Shown in pieces: positions 12,741 to 24,433 of a stretch of DNA of 40,223 nt. Source of the stretch: Phallusia fumigata (lineage: Eukaryota > Chordata > Ascidiacea > Phlebobranchia > Ascidiidae); contig QXVZ01017768.1 of NCBI GenBank assembly GCA_008931825.1, positions 1-40,223 of the forward strand, given 5' to 3'. The translations under genes and the position numbers were made by a program. Each line of letters begins with the position of its first letter. The first letter of the stretch is position 1. The notes below the pieces were generated by a model that worked only from the letters and a program-made list of their open reading frames with translations, did no database searches and was not told the DNA's origin.

Positions 12741-14584
12741 TTGTCTTGTAAAATGTAAAATAAAAATATGCTGCGAAATTAGAACAGGTTGAATGTCGTC
12801 ACCTTTTTTTCCTGCACAAGGTACGTAGCTACCACACAAAAGTTATTGCACATTGTCGCTTTCGTAACAGCTAATTTACAAAGCGTAATTGTCGCGAATT
12901 TTGCGTCTCCACAAGTGGGAGAGATATTCTGAACCGCCGTTTAATCAACTTAATCCACCTCTCACAAGTATACAATTATTATCCCGACAACTCGTTAAAG
13001 CCACATTTGGTCAGAGGACTTCTAAACTATAAACAACCTCACCTAGAGAGTTATAGCAACTGATTAGCTGAGAAAATGATGACACTTATACCTGCCGTCA
13101 AACAAAGCTGAAAGTTCGTTGTAAGAAGTTGGTGGATAACAATAAATGACAACTTTCTCAGGTTGGATCAAACAATACGTCGCTTGCGAGGGTATCAACC
13201 AACGCTGAAATGCACAGCGAGATTTCTTTGTTGTCATTATCATTCAGATGTATTGCCTTACACGCTGACTAAATTTAATCTTTCAAAGACACTGCGTTGC
13301 TATAAACGATTACTTTTATGTTGAGACGCTGAACTGGGTTGTTTGTCGCATCGCGTCTGGAATTTATTTTTATTGTATCAACGAAACCTTTCACAATTAG
13401 CTGCGTCACAGCATTGTGGACGACTATCGCACTTTCCTGGGCAACGACATTCATCACTGGGATAAAAAAGTTTAATACTTTAATAATTGTCGAGAAGTTG
13501 GTAACTCGGTATTCCATTCTGGGTAAACTAGAGTTCAGCTTAAGCAGCAGGAACCGAATGACCCGTAAGTAGAGTTGTTTGGCCCATTTGATCACTGCTC
13601 AACTAAATGTTATAGGCACGCTTAGCGTCCATTACTGGGCTGGAGAGTGATTTGACTGGGTCCACGTTGTTTAGACTGGTAGCATACACTGTGAAGAAAA
13701 CAGACACACGCGTGCTGTTGGCCCTAGTAAGCGCAATCTTGAAATGCAACCTCCCAGAATGAAATCATAATTTGCTAAACGAAATTTTGAACATTACAAA
13801 AACAAGAAGGTTTTGTTAGATATTGCGATAATACGGCCCGAATACGAGAAAATGTTACGTTGCTTTAATGTAACAACTGGTTCCCTCCCTCAATCGCCTT
13901 ATTTCCACTTGGATAAGCTTCACCGAACCGTATAATACGTCACGCGCGTTTTTCCCTTTGCTACGTGACTTCTCTCGCTTTTCCCTTGGTTGCGATCATT
14001 CTTTTTAACTCGTCCGAATTGGCACCACACCATCAACATGAATGGTAAACCGACGCCAAGTTCCAGAACAAATTCAGAGTTTGAAGCACAGTTGCCTTTT
14101 TAAAAAGTTATTTGGCCACGATGATTAACAAGAGCTGAAATTTGGGTAATCACGCTGGCGATACGGCAATATAGGTTACACAACATGGATGAACGGTTTA
14201 AACTGTGGTACCAAAGTTTAAAATAAAGGGTGATATTCAACTAATACGTCAAACCACCGCGATCTTACGGTGCTGCAGCAGATTGTTACTTTTGTAATCG
14301 TATTAGCAAACTTGTGGATATCTTGAAAAGTGCAGCAAAGAGTTTAGCTATAACCTTTCGAAAACATGTCGATTTATATTACCTGTCGCATAGCAAATGG
14401 TATGCAATCGTACGTTTTTTGACACATTTGGCTTGATTTAAAATGTAGTAAGATTCTTCTTGGGGTACGTTGCAAGCAAAATCATGTTTCACAAAATCAA
14501 AAAAAAGATAATAATATAAAGTTTAAAAGTGTAATATGAAGTTAAAAATAAACATGTTCTACGTTTATAAGTTTTATTGTTACA

Positions 14585-14660
14585 ATTTAATGATTTATAA
14601 TGTTGTCTTTAATACCTTGAATTCGTTTTTGAATGATTTATAATGTTGTCTTTTATATGT
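14585..14660. repeat. Short direct repeat
   Basis: AATGATTTATAATGTTGTCTTT occurs twice, 43 bases apart, in AT-rich intergenic sequence. Confidence 0.7.
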
Positions 14661-15238
14661 CAGTGCTACTACGTATACCTTGAAACTATCCGGCAGGTTT
14701 TTCTTGCGGTGGTTTGTTTTTCTGTCAAACCCCTCCCTATTTCCCTAACACTAGTTAGCTTCTAATGCCACCGGTTGGTCCCACCAACGTCCCCCAGTCG
14801 TGTTTTCTACACCAAACTCACTCTCTCGTGAACCTCGTCATAAAACTATTGCCGTAATTACCGCGTAGCTGCAGCGCGTACAACTTTCATCCACCGATCG
14901 TGCCCTTAAAATTTTTGCTCATCATAACGTTTTAACGTTGCGCAGGTATTTCCGGCCTGGTGATTGTTTTAGTGCTATTGTGTCGCTATGTTGTCTTTTC
15001 AACTCAACCCACCTATTTGCCTGTTTATTTTGTTTTACAAGTGGTTTAAGGTCTGCAAAGACTGCATTAAAAATCTACTTTCCATTTTTACTGGATCAGT
15101 CAGACTAAATTTTATCACAAATGGACCACAAACAACGCTACAATTTTTACACATGTGCAAAGCATACAACAGTTTAATTCAAAACATTGAGTCTGCGTAT
15201 AAATACACTTCTCTAAACATTGGTAACAATATGTTGAC

Positions 15239-15239
15239 N
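15239..15239. other. Assembly gap inside the KAP copy B minisatellite
   Basis: The n falls in mid-repeat. No repeat unit and no KAP 3' exon is found on the far side, so the true gap must contain at least the rest of the repeat and four or five exons (about 1.5-2 kb in copy C). Confidence 0.88.
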
Positions 15240-15819
15240 GGTTTTCTCTCGCTGCTTGTCCGCCCTGATCTTCTTGTTCTTGTCCGCCCTGGTTTTCTCC
15301 CGCTGCTTGTCCGCCCTGATTTTCTTGTGCTTGTCCGCCCTGGTTTTCTCCCGCTGCTTGTCCGACCTGATTTTCCCTCGCTGCTTGTCCGCCCTGGTTT
15401 TCTCCCGCTGCTTGTCCGCCCTGGTTTTCTCCCGCTGCTTGTCCGACCAGGTTTTCTCTCGCTGCTTGTCCGCCCTGATCTTCTTGTTCTTGTCCGCCCT
15501 GGTTTTCTCCCGCTGCTTGTCTGCCCCGATCTTCTTGTGCTCGTCCGTCCTGAATTTCTTGTGCTTGTCCGCCCTGGTTTTTTCCCACTGTTTGTCTGCC
15601 CCGATCTTCTTGTGCTTGTCCGCCCTGGTTTTCTCCCGATGCTTGTCCGGCCAGGTTTTCTCTTGCTGCTTGTCCGGCCTGAGTTTCTTGTGCTTGTCCG
15701 CCCTGGTTTTTTCTCGCTGCTTGTCCGCCCTGATCTTCTTGTTCTTGTCCGCCCTGATCTTCTTGTTCTTGTCCGCCCTGATCTTCTTGTGCTTGTCCGC
15801 CCTGGTTTTCTCCCGTTGC
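15240..15819 (-). repeat. Coding minisatellite, mixed 24- and 27-base units, at least 23 copies
   Basis: Two unit types are interspersed: an 8-residue type (AQEDQGGQ, EQEDQGGQ) and a 9-residue type (AAGENQGGQ, AARENLVGQ). Both are multiples of three, so any change in copy number keeps the frame. It lies in KAP copy B just after the NVPFCLPE sensor region. The antisense strand is also open because of the repeat and is not a separate gene. The array is cut by the n, so the true copy number is unknown. Confidence 0.93.
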
Positions 15820-18643
15820 TTGTCCCCTCCTCCGTGTTAGTCTTCGCCATGATGCTCTCAGGGATTGTCTTTGCCTAATTTTGCTCGGGGTTTGCGGAGC
15901 CGATCCTTCTTCGGATGCTTGACTCAATTCTTGTTCCCGCCGTGCCTTTTTCTGATTTTCAAACATCGACGCAGTGTACGTCTCGATCTTGGGGGTAGCC
16001 TAAACATCGCAATATTATGTTTTTTAGCTCCTGGTTATAGCAGCCCTTAAAACAGTTTTAATGGTCAAGTGCATATATTTGAGTTGTATTAAACACGACG
16101 CGATGAGTTTTTTCAGACCGATAAAGCATGACTTTAAAGAAAACTTTTTTATGTAAAAATAAAACAAAAGTTACATCATTTTAAAAGCAATGACGCTTTT
16201 AAAACGAAAATTAACAGCGAAAAGTAGTTTTCATGCTGAAACAGTATTGTTTTTAGTTTCGATTGTTACCTCTGGCAAGCAAAACGGCACATTGATGATT
16301 TTCTTTAAATACTCATGACCGTGTTTCGTGACGTTGATAGTGGCGTCACTCCATCCATCAATGCTGTTTACCGCCACCACGGGGTCAACGGCAATTAAGC
16401 AGAAAATCGGAGACGAATGATCGCTGAGCAAAATATTCACCGCATCAAGAACGCTGCGCACCTGCGAATTTTACAAATGTTTTAATCGCCGGGGTTGATT
16501 TTATGTTAAAAGTTACTACAAACAAACAATTTCTAAACAGCAAAGAATTTGATAAGGTTTGCCAAAGTGACATTTGTCTCGACTTATCTTTCTGAATTGC
16601 TGAGTGATAAACACTACTTTGCGGCGACTCACTTTGTCATGGGTGACGCGATCCAAGTCATCGATTGCCAGCACAATCTTGTAGTTTTTGTCGTAGACAT
16701 ATTCAATGGAACGCAGCAAATTAGAAATAGCCATGACCTGAAGTCAAACAGAAAAAACAAAACCAATTACCTTGTTACATTTGTTCTATTTGCATTTTTA
16801 CCGTAGTAAATCGACATACTGCTTTTTTGATAATAAGTTGCACGAAGCAATTTGCATTAGGCAATAAGGTACAGGAGTAAAAAATACGCGTTTCTGTGAA
16901 CTTACCTCGTTTTTAACAAGCTTCATAAAACCAAGTTTTTCTGACATACTTTGTCTCGTTCGGTTAAGCGCCCTTCTTATGCGAGTTCTTTGTGAGTTGA
17001 AATAGGCATAAAGTGCCCCTAGCGCCTGCAAAAGTATTAAAGCAGCAATTCCTGTAGCGCTTGGTATCCAGAAGAAACCCTGAAAATTGTTTATTCCATC
17101 ATTTTCTGCTACTTTTTGTCGATCGATACAAAAACTTACGTTCCCATAGGTTATAAATCCAGTCAAAACCAAAACAAACACAATAAGAATCAATGCGACA
17201 AAAGGAAGAAGTACAACCGGAATAAAAAAAAATTTGGTGTGGTAACTCTGTACATGTTTGCAAAGACCTGCAAAAAATGAATATTTTGTTTTTTTTGCAA
17301 ATATTGAGCTATTGTTCTACAAATTGTAAACGTACTAGTAAATCTGGCCGTATCCTGAGATTTCTTAAACGCAATGGATCGAAAAAGTCTGACATTAAAA
17401 GTTCCAATCTCCTCCTCCACACGATCAACAATGGAAGTGACGATTGCAGCCCAAATATCGTCACTTCCGCCATGTTCCCATGCATTGAAATCAATGTAGA
17501 TCACTTTTCTAGTAATATATTCAAAAAAACACTTTATTCCCCGCTACATTGAAGGAACTACAAGTTCCTACTTTGTGTTGCTAATTGCTTTGTCGAAGAG
17601 CAACTTTAGGAGTATTGTTAGAGCCACGAATTAATTTTGTTTAAAATCACAGCAAACACATAGTTTCATGGTAAAACACAATTAATTATTTTGTAGAAGT
17701 GGATTTAAGTATTTATTACCTGCTGGAGTTCGGAGGCTCACAACGCGGCATCCTAGTAAAAGCAGCACAAAAAAGAAGCTTACAATGAGGCCATTTATTT
17801 TTATGCTTGTTCGTTACACATGGTAGCATTCCGATCACTATTAGCAACAGGGCTCCGGCTGATGCTGCTGCGACGATTTGAAACCATACCATTCCAAGCC
17901 AAATAGCAATCCCGAATAGGACACACACGGCTATTAACATGATGGCACAAATAACACTGAATGCAATTTTTTTGCATTGCCCCTTGCTTCCGTTGGCTTC
18001 GTTCTTTTGTCGAAGTATTTCCTCTAAAAACGCGCAAAATTGTCACTATATGCTGTAACAAGGTTTGTATTTTAGTTTTGTGCCGAGTTTCGATTATCTT
18101 GCTACAAAATTCGTCCCTAAATGTTTAACAGCAGTGATGTAATGATTATTTAAAATGTCCTAGATTACGAACCAAACAAAGTATCAACCAGATAAGCGTA
18201 ATATGAAAAAGGTAGTAATTATATTACTTTACGGACTCTTACCTTTTGTCAGTCTAAGTAAGAATGACTTGCCAGTTCCCCATTGGGAAAAAATTCCGAT
18301 TGTTAGTGGGCTTTCGACTTTTTGTAGATAATTTTGCAAAACTTTTGCATACATTTTATATCCAAGTTGGTCTTTTGTGTAAATTCCGTCGTTAATCAAA
18401 TGGCTGCCTATGTAAACAAAATAGTGCGTCATACAATAAAACTACAAAATTTCTACTTTTCACACTCCATTTTTTAGGTAAAAAATTACGTTATTGTTAA
18501 TTTTATCTGAACTTACTGCAAACACAACCGGAAATTTTTATTTTTGGTCCAAACAAAGCAAACTAGATTAGATTCTCAACCCCCGATCCCTAAATCCTCC
18601 GCTGAGAATCAAACTTACCATCACACTTTTCTATGTCGCCCAT
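15240..18643 (-). CDS. KAP P-loop NTPase, tandem copy B (5' two thirds, runs into assembly gap)
   Basis: Exons: 18643-18619, 18407-18243, 18023-17720, 17508-17336, 17267-17140, 17079-16906, 16737-16633, 16461-16270, 15999-15240. The start MGDIEKCD is followed directly by the Walker A exon (GIFSQWGTGKS). Two membrane segments, YIDFNAWEHGGSDD, two further membrane segments, Walker B YKIVLAIDDLDR and YLKKIINVPFCLPE follow in the family order, and exon lengths 165, 128, 105 and 192 equal those of copies A and C. The last visible exon begins ATPKIETYTASMFENQ, continues through a basic stretch (LRASWRRLTRRRGQ), and enters a long Gln/Gly/Glu repeat that meets the gap. No frame break is seen. The coiled coil and EQWP module expected from the paralogs are not present in the window. 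Confidence 0.85.
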
Positions 18644-19940
18644 ATCGGCCTGAACTTTAACTTGTGTAACAGTTTTCTCCAGATCGTTGTTGTTTGACGG
18701 AAAAACTGATTTTAAATCCAATATAAACTGCCACTTCTACAGCAATGACGAGACCTTTAGTCTTTGCCTTTTAAAGTTGGAAATTGTTTCTGACTCAGAT
18801 TATTGTTTTTGAAGATTGCTACGAAAACGTTTCAGAAAAAAACGTTCCACAAATACAAAAAATGATGTGCGATTAGGACGGGTTGAAAGTAGTGATGCAT
18901 ATTTTAACCCACCAATTACCCAACATAATCCACCCTTGCCAATTCAAAACTGCCATATCTCATGTCTTTTGGCATACTAAGTTAAGCTTAAGCTACAGGA
19001 ACCGTATGGCCCGTGACTCAAATCGTTTGGCACCTTCCATCAATCTGTATCTGTATTTTATAGGCATGTTTATTGTCTATTTCAGGTTTGTTTACGGTTT
19101 TGTGGGTTGCGAAAAACAACTGGTTTGCATAGGTCAAGTGGGTTGGTATACTGACGTACGCTGTAAAGGAAACGTTTTCGCCGCCTACAATGCGGACGAT
19201 ATGCGAAATTTAAACATCAAAAACAACAAGGTTTTCTTTAACAAACGAAGTCCAATATGGCCGAAGCGCAGTAACGGACCTCTGTTATTAGCCTAACCAG
19301 ATTTACGTATGTTTTGACAATTTGTTTGTCTCTCATTGCAACGAGCTCCTTCGCAAAACAGATCAAGCGTTTAAAGCAACACGTGTTGTTGACTAAAGAA
19401 CGAAATTGTAACACCGCAGCAACTACCATGACGCTTACAGTCATGCAATTGTTTCATTGTTTTACGTTTTAAATAACATTGCCAATAAACTATAGCGTAT
19501 AGGACACAATCATAATATTGCGAAAGTTTGGACAAAATTATTGTCATCATTAGTGGAAAAGTAAATATACAGAGAGGAGAAAAGAACCCCGTATCTTTAT
19601 GCTATAGGATTATTAAACGTCCATTACACAGTATGTTTAAATGTTCTGTGCAAAGGCCTCGTGGGTTATCATACCGGCAAACAATGTAAAGGAAACCGTA
19701 GGAAGTGTGCATTCAGGCAGTTTCTTCCGCCTACAATGCTGAACGTGTGAGTAACTTTAGACATTATAGAAACAACAAGATTTCCTTTCACGTTGGGATA
19801 AAATGGCACAAAAACGTAAAACTGTTACATCAACCACCGACGTCAAGCTTTAAACAAACATAGTCCAAAATGGTCAAATCGCAAAAGCGCCTTTGCAAAT
19901 TCATTTTTAGCCAAGACCAATAGCAAGGGACAAAAGTTCG

Positions 19941-20578
19941 GGAATCTTGATGGAAGGATGGTTACGCTTAGTTGGTGGATAGAAAAAAAATGGTATCACA
20001 GTTGAAACACATTAAAAAATATGTGCTGTTAAATAATAGGTGAGATTCTAATACCACTTCAAACCACCTTGACGCTAACGGTGCTGTTGCAGTTTTCAAA
20101 TTTGTAATCTCCGTTAAGTTAGTTGCGCGGTTTCGACTGCAGAATGTTTTCTTGTGAGCGGCTTTCAAAAATATATCGCAAATGTCCAAGATAATTTTCA
20201 AAGGGACATGCCCGATACTTTAGACATTTGGTAAATGTTCTGTGCTTCGCACAAAACCTATGAATGGGTTGCACGGGCCCTGTGGGTTGCATACTGGCAT
20301 GCAATGTAAAGGAAACAGTGGGAAGATTGCGTTCAGGCAGTTTCCTCCATCTACATTGCGAAAGGTTTGTGTATAATTTAAACATTGTACCAACAGCATG
20401 GTTTCCTTCTACGTTGCGTTAAATGGCACAAAAACGGAAATCTGTTGGCCAAACTACATGGGTGGCATTAAAAAAGTGGTATTACTGTTGAAACATATTT
20501 TGAGAGCAAAATGTGCCGTTGCCACGTCAAACCACCATGGCGCTAACGGTGCTGTTGCAGTGTTATTTCTAATCTCGG
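19941..20578. repeat. Tandem duplication, unit 1
   Basis: Begins GGAATCTTGATGGAAGGATGG and is highly similar to the unit starting at 20579, including the poly-A stretch, the GTTAAGTTAGTTGCGCGGTTTCG word and the GGTAAATGTTCTGTGCTTCGC word. The offset drifts from 638 to 641 bases through small indels. Confidence 0.88.
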
Positions 20579-21220
20579 GGAATCTTGATGGAAGGATGGT
20601 TACGCTTAGTTGGTGGATAGAAAAAAAATGGTATCACAGTTGAAACACATTAAAAAATATGTGCTGTTAAATAATGGGCGAGATTCTAATACCACGTCAA
20701 ATCAACATACATTGCTAACGGTGCTGTTGCAGTTTTCAAATTTGTAATCTCCGTTAAGTTAGTTGCGCGGTTTCGGCTGCAGAATGTTTTCTTGTGAGCG
20801 GCTTTAAAAATATATGTCGCAAATGTCCAAGATAAATTGCAATAGGCCATGCCCGATACTTTAGACATTTGGTAAATGTTCTGTGCTTCGCACAAAACCT
20901 ATGAATGGGTTGCACGGGCCCTGTGGGTTGCATACTGGCATGCAATGTAAAGGAAACAGTGGGAAGATTGCGTTCAGGCAGTTTCCTCCATCTACATTGC
21001 GAAAGGTTTGTGTATAATTTAAACATTGTACCAACAGCATGGTTTCCTTCTACATTGCGTTAAATGGCACAAAAACGGAAATCGGTTGGCCAAACAACAT
21101 GGGTGGCATTAAAAAAGTGGTATTACTGTTGAAACATATTTTGAGAGCAAAATGTGTCGTTGATATGAAGGGCGAGGTTCTAATGTCACGTCAAACCACC
21201 ATGACGCTAACGGTGCTGTT
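20579..21220. repeat. Tandem duplication, unit 2
   Basis: Second copy of the unit of about 640 bases. Long stretches, for example 20886-21060 against 20245-20419, are almost identical, so the duplication is recent relative to the other repeats around it. Confidence 0.88.
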
Positions 21221-24200
21221 GCACTGTTAACATTTGTAATCTCTGTATCGGCTAAACAATGTTTTTTCTTGTTAGTGGTTTCCAAGAAACAAACCGCAAA
21301 TTTTCAGGATAATTTACTAAGGGCCAACCCGTTACTGGTTGTTAAGTTTGACAATCCGGTAAAAGAGTATGAATCTGCTTAAGCTGTAACGTTTTGCTTA
21401 AATATTGTTATTAGAGTTCATTTCGTGTGGTGCATTTGTGGGTCAATATTATTACTGTGACGAGGTATTGACAAAGAGTCTACGACAACGTCTGAAAACA
21501 ACTTCACGCTTAAATTTGTTCCGACCTCAGTCGTTTGTTTGTCCCTTATTGCAGTGAATTCCATCGTAAAAAAAGATCAAGCCGTCAAAGCAACCCGTGT
21601 TGTTTATTAAAGATTAAAACTGTAACACCGCGGCAACTACCATGACGGTTACAGTCCTGCAATTGTTTCACTTTTTACTTTTTAATAGCATTACCCAATA
21701 ACTATAGCGTATAGAACGCAATTACATTATTGCGAAAGTTTTGACAAAACTATTGTCATCATCAGTGGCATAGCAAACATACAGAGAGAAGGGGAGGAAA
21801 CTCCGTATACGTATGTTATAGGAATATTACTTTGTCCAGTACACAGTGTATTAAATGTTCAGTGGGTCGCACAAAACCTTTGACTGAATGGCAGAGACAA
21901 CGTGGGTTGGACTACCGGCATACAATGTAAAGGAAACAGTAGGAAGTGTGCATTCAGGCAGTTTCTTCCGCCTACAAAGCGGGACGTATGAGTAACCTTA
22001 GACATTGTAAAAACAACAAGGTACACGTTGCGATAATATGGCACAAAATCGGAAAACAGTTATATCAACCCAACTGTTAAACAATGCCAAGTTCGCAACA
22101 AATGTAGTATGCAATTGCTGAAGTGAATTAGCTCTTTTGCAAATTCATTTTTGGCCGGGACGCATAGCAACTGCTAAAATTTCGCCAATCTCAATGGCTT
22201 CTTGGTTAGGCTAAACATCAAGGATTGGTGGTTAAAAGTAGTATTACTCTTAAAACACATTTTAAAATCAAAATGTATTGTTCTATGTAGGGCGAGATTC
22301 TAATACCACGTCAAAACACCATGACGCTAACGTTGCAGTTTTAACATTTTTAATCTCATTGAAGTTAGTTGTGCGCTTTGTATTTTTTTTCTCGTTAGCG
22401 GCCTTCAAAAACAAAATAGATCGAGAATGTCTCGGATAATTTACCAGGGACCTTCCACGATACTGACTGGTAAGATTGATAATCAGTTATAATCTGCAAA
22501 GTTTTCTTTAAATAATATTATTAGACTTCGTTATGATGATACGTTTGTTGGTCAATATCATGACTGTGAAGAGGCATTGACAAAAAAACTACAAAACTTG
22601 CTGAGAATACCTTAACGCTTTCATTTGCTCCGCAATTTGTTTATTTCAGGTTTAGCACCTCTGATTACTCCTTACCCATACGTACAGGCATGTTTAGTGT
22701 CTAATGCACGTTTGTTTGATATGGGGTCGAAAATCATGGACTGGAGCACGCAGGCAACGTGGTTTGACTACTGGCATACAATGTAAAGGAAACAGTGGGA
22801 AGTGTTTGTTCACGTAGTTGGTCCGTCTGCAATGCGGAAAATATGCGTAATTTAAAGATTTAAAACAACAAAGGTTTCTGCATATTGCGCATGATGATAA
22901 TATGTCACAAAACGGAAAACAGTTACACCAATCTTACTGCTAAACCGACGATAAGTTTAAAACAAACGTAGTCACAATGGTCGAAACGCAGTAGCGTCTT
23001 TGTTAACGGTTTCAAGACGAACTAAATTAAGAGAAAAAAGCCACATCGCCAAACACGTTTGTTGATAGCTCACGAATCTTTTTTACAGGACTCTGTGCAA
23101 GGTAAGACTTTTGGCAACCAATTAACAATGAGAAATGTTTGCCGAAAACAAATTTGCATCATTGTCTTTCTCCATACATTTATACTGTCAACGTCTTTAT
23201 TGTCAATCTTACTAAGTAAACCCACAAAGCTAAGACAACTCGACGAACCATCCCACCTCGCCGATAGCTTGAGCCACGTCTGTTTTGACATTTTGTTTGC
23301 ATTCTATTGTAATGAGTTCCTTATCAAAACGGTTAACCGTCAATGCCGCGCGCTGTGACGCTAACAGTACTGTGGCGAATTTTAACATTTGTAATTTCGG
23401 TGTTCAAAGACAATAAATTTTGATGCATTGACATGTAAATCTTGGTGCGTATTTTTGTCTTGTTCTTATTGTAGTTGGTTTAATTCTACGTGCGTGTTAT
23501 TATATGCAATTGTAATCCAGCCTTATTAACTTCTTAATGTTTAAATCCTTAACATTCCAATTAGTTCTATTGGGGGGTTATCCTGTGGTCGCCGCAATCA
23601 AAAATCTAAGTCGCGCGATGTCGAAACGCCGTTTGCAATGTGGGTGCCCTTGTCAAACAACAACTTTGAAAACCTTTACAGCCGTTTGCTTGTTTCGTTG
23701 AAAAGAAACGCATGTATAACGCGTTGAATATACGAAATCCTAATTTTGCGGTCACAATATTTCTAGATACAATTAGCGATGTCGCAGGCGAATTTAGAAA
23801 GTTCAGCAAAAAGCCTTTTTACCCTTTTTAAATCTGTTAACGGATAATACCAGTTGTAAAAGCAAAGAGCACGAAAAAAATTTTACTTGACCTATATGGC
23901 GTATTACATGGTGGGATGGTCTTGTGCAATTTATGCGGTCCCGTTCCCTCCACTCTTTTTGCTTTGCACAATGATTTATAATGATTGTTTATCATGTTTT
24001 CTCAGTGCAGTTCTCTAATATGCTTTACTTTCATACTTTTGCTGGACAGGATTGACATAAGCTAAATCAGGTGGGTCACGTACACTACACAGCAACAGTT
24101 TATTTACATCAGCGAAAAACACAACAATTGAATTTAAAACAATGATCCTATATATAAATACGCTTCGATAAGCATCAGACTTAACAGCTGTGAGAATCTT

Positions 24201-24400
24201 ACTAGACCTTATCCATACACAGCAATTTTTGGAAATTGTACAACTTACATTTTGCTCAATCATGATGGAGAAGAGTGCTAGTTTACACATTTACAACAGA
24301 CAAAACCGTATCATAATTACTGCTACTGTGTTTAGTAAAAAAAGCACAGTAAATAAATAAACCAATGTGTACAAATATGCAACTACAAAAACAGTTCAAA

Positions 24401-24406
24401 TTTATT
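24401..24406 (-). terminator. Polyadenylation signal candidate for KAP copy C
   Basis: AATAAA on the minus strand, 28 bases after the stop codon of the last exon. Confidence 0.5.
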
Positions 24407-24433
24407 TGTAGTTCTTGCAACTTTGCCAACAAC

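Larger units (their letters stand above)
11465..15238. other. Intergenic stretch between KAP copies A and B
   Basis: No supported gene. It holds an ACGT-dense tract (11821-12740) and a 43-base-spaced direct repeat at about 14585-14660. Sequence at roughly 13520-13740 resembles the upstream regions of the other KAP copies (CAGCTTAAGC-GCAGGAACCG-ATG-CCCGT, then TTATAGGCACG and CTGGTAGCATACACTGTGAAG). Gene B's missing 3' exons are not here: I find no EQWP-coding sequence. The right edge is the n at 15239. Confidence 0.7.
18644..24400. other. Intergenic repeat tangle between KAP copies B and C
   Basis: No supported gene. The recurrent block reads roughly: CATACAATGTAAAGGAAACAG, then GGAAG-GTG-TTCAGGCAGTTTC-TCC-CCTACA, then TTTAAACAT-GTA, then a GGCACAAAA-CGGAAA tract, then CACGTCAAACCACCATGACGCTAACG. 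Versions sit near 19130-19250, 19650-20090, 20270-20560, 20910-21220, 21890-22340 and 22740-23000. A longer-range repeat of about 2.2 kb links 19330-19700 with 21550-21950 (ACCGC-GCAACTACCATGACG, then ATTGCGAAAGTTT-GACAAAA-TATTGTCATCAT). Confidence 0.7.

Noticed and set aside
14988..15878. Plus-strand open frame of 296 codons with LVRPGFLPLL repeats
   Set aside because: It is the antisense of the KAP copy B minisatellite. Repeat units that are multiples of three leave other frames open too. The minus frame has a splice acceptor, the correct phase and homology with copies A and C.
19968..21230. Repeated small open frames sharing QCRWRKLPERNLPTVSFTL
   Set aside because: They arise because the non-coding unit of about 640 bases is duplicated. 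No domain, no splice structure, and more diverged copies nearby do not keep the frame.
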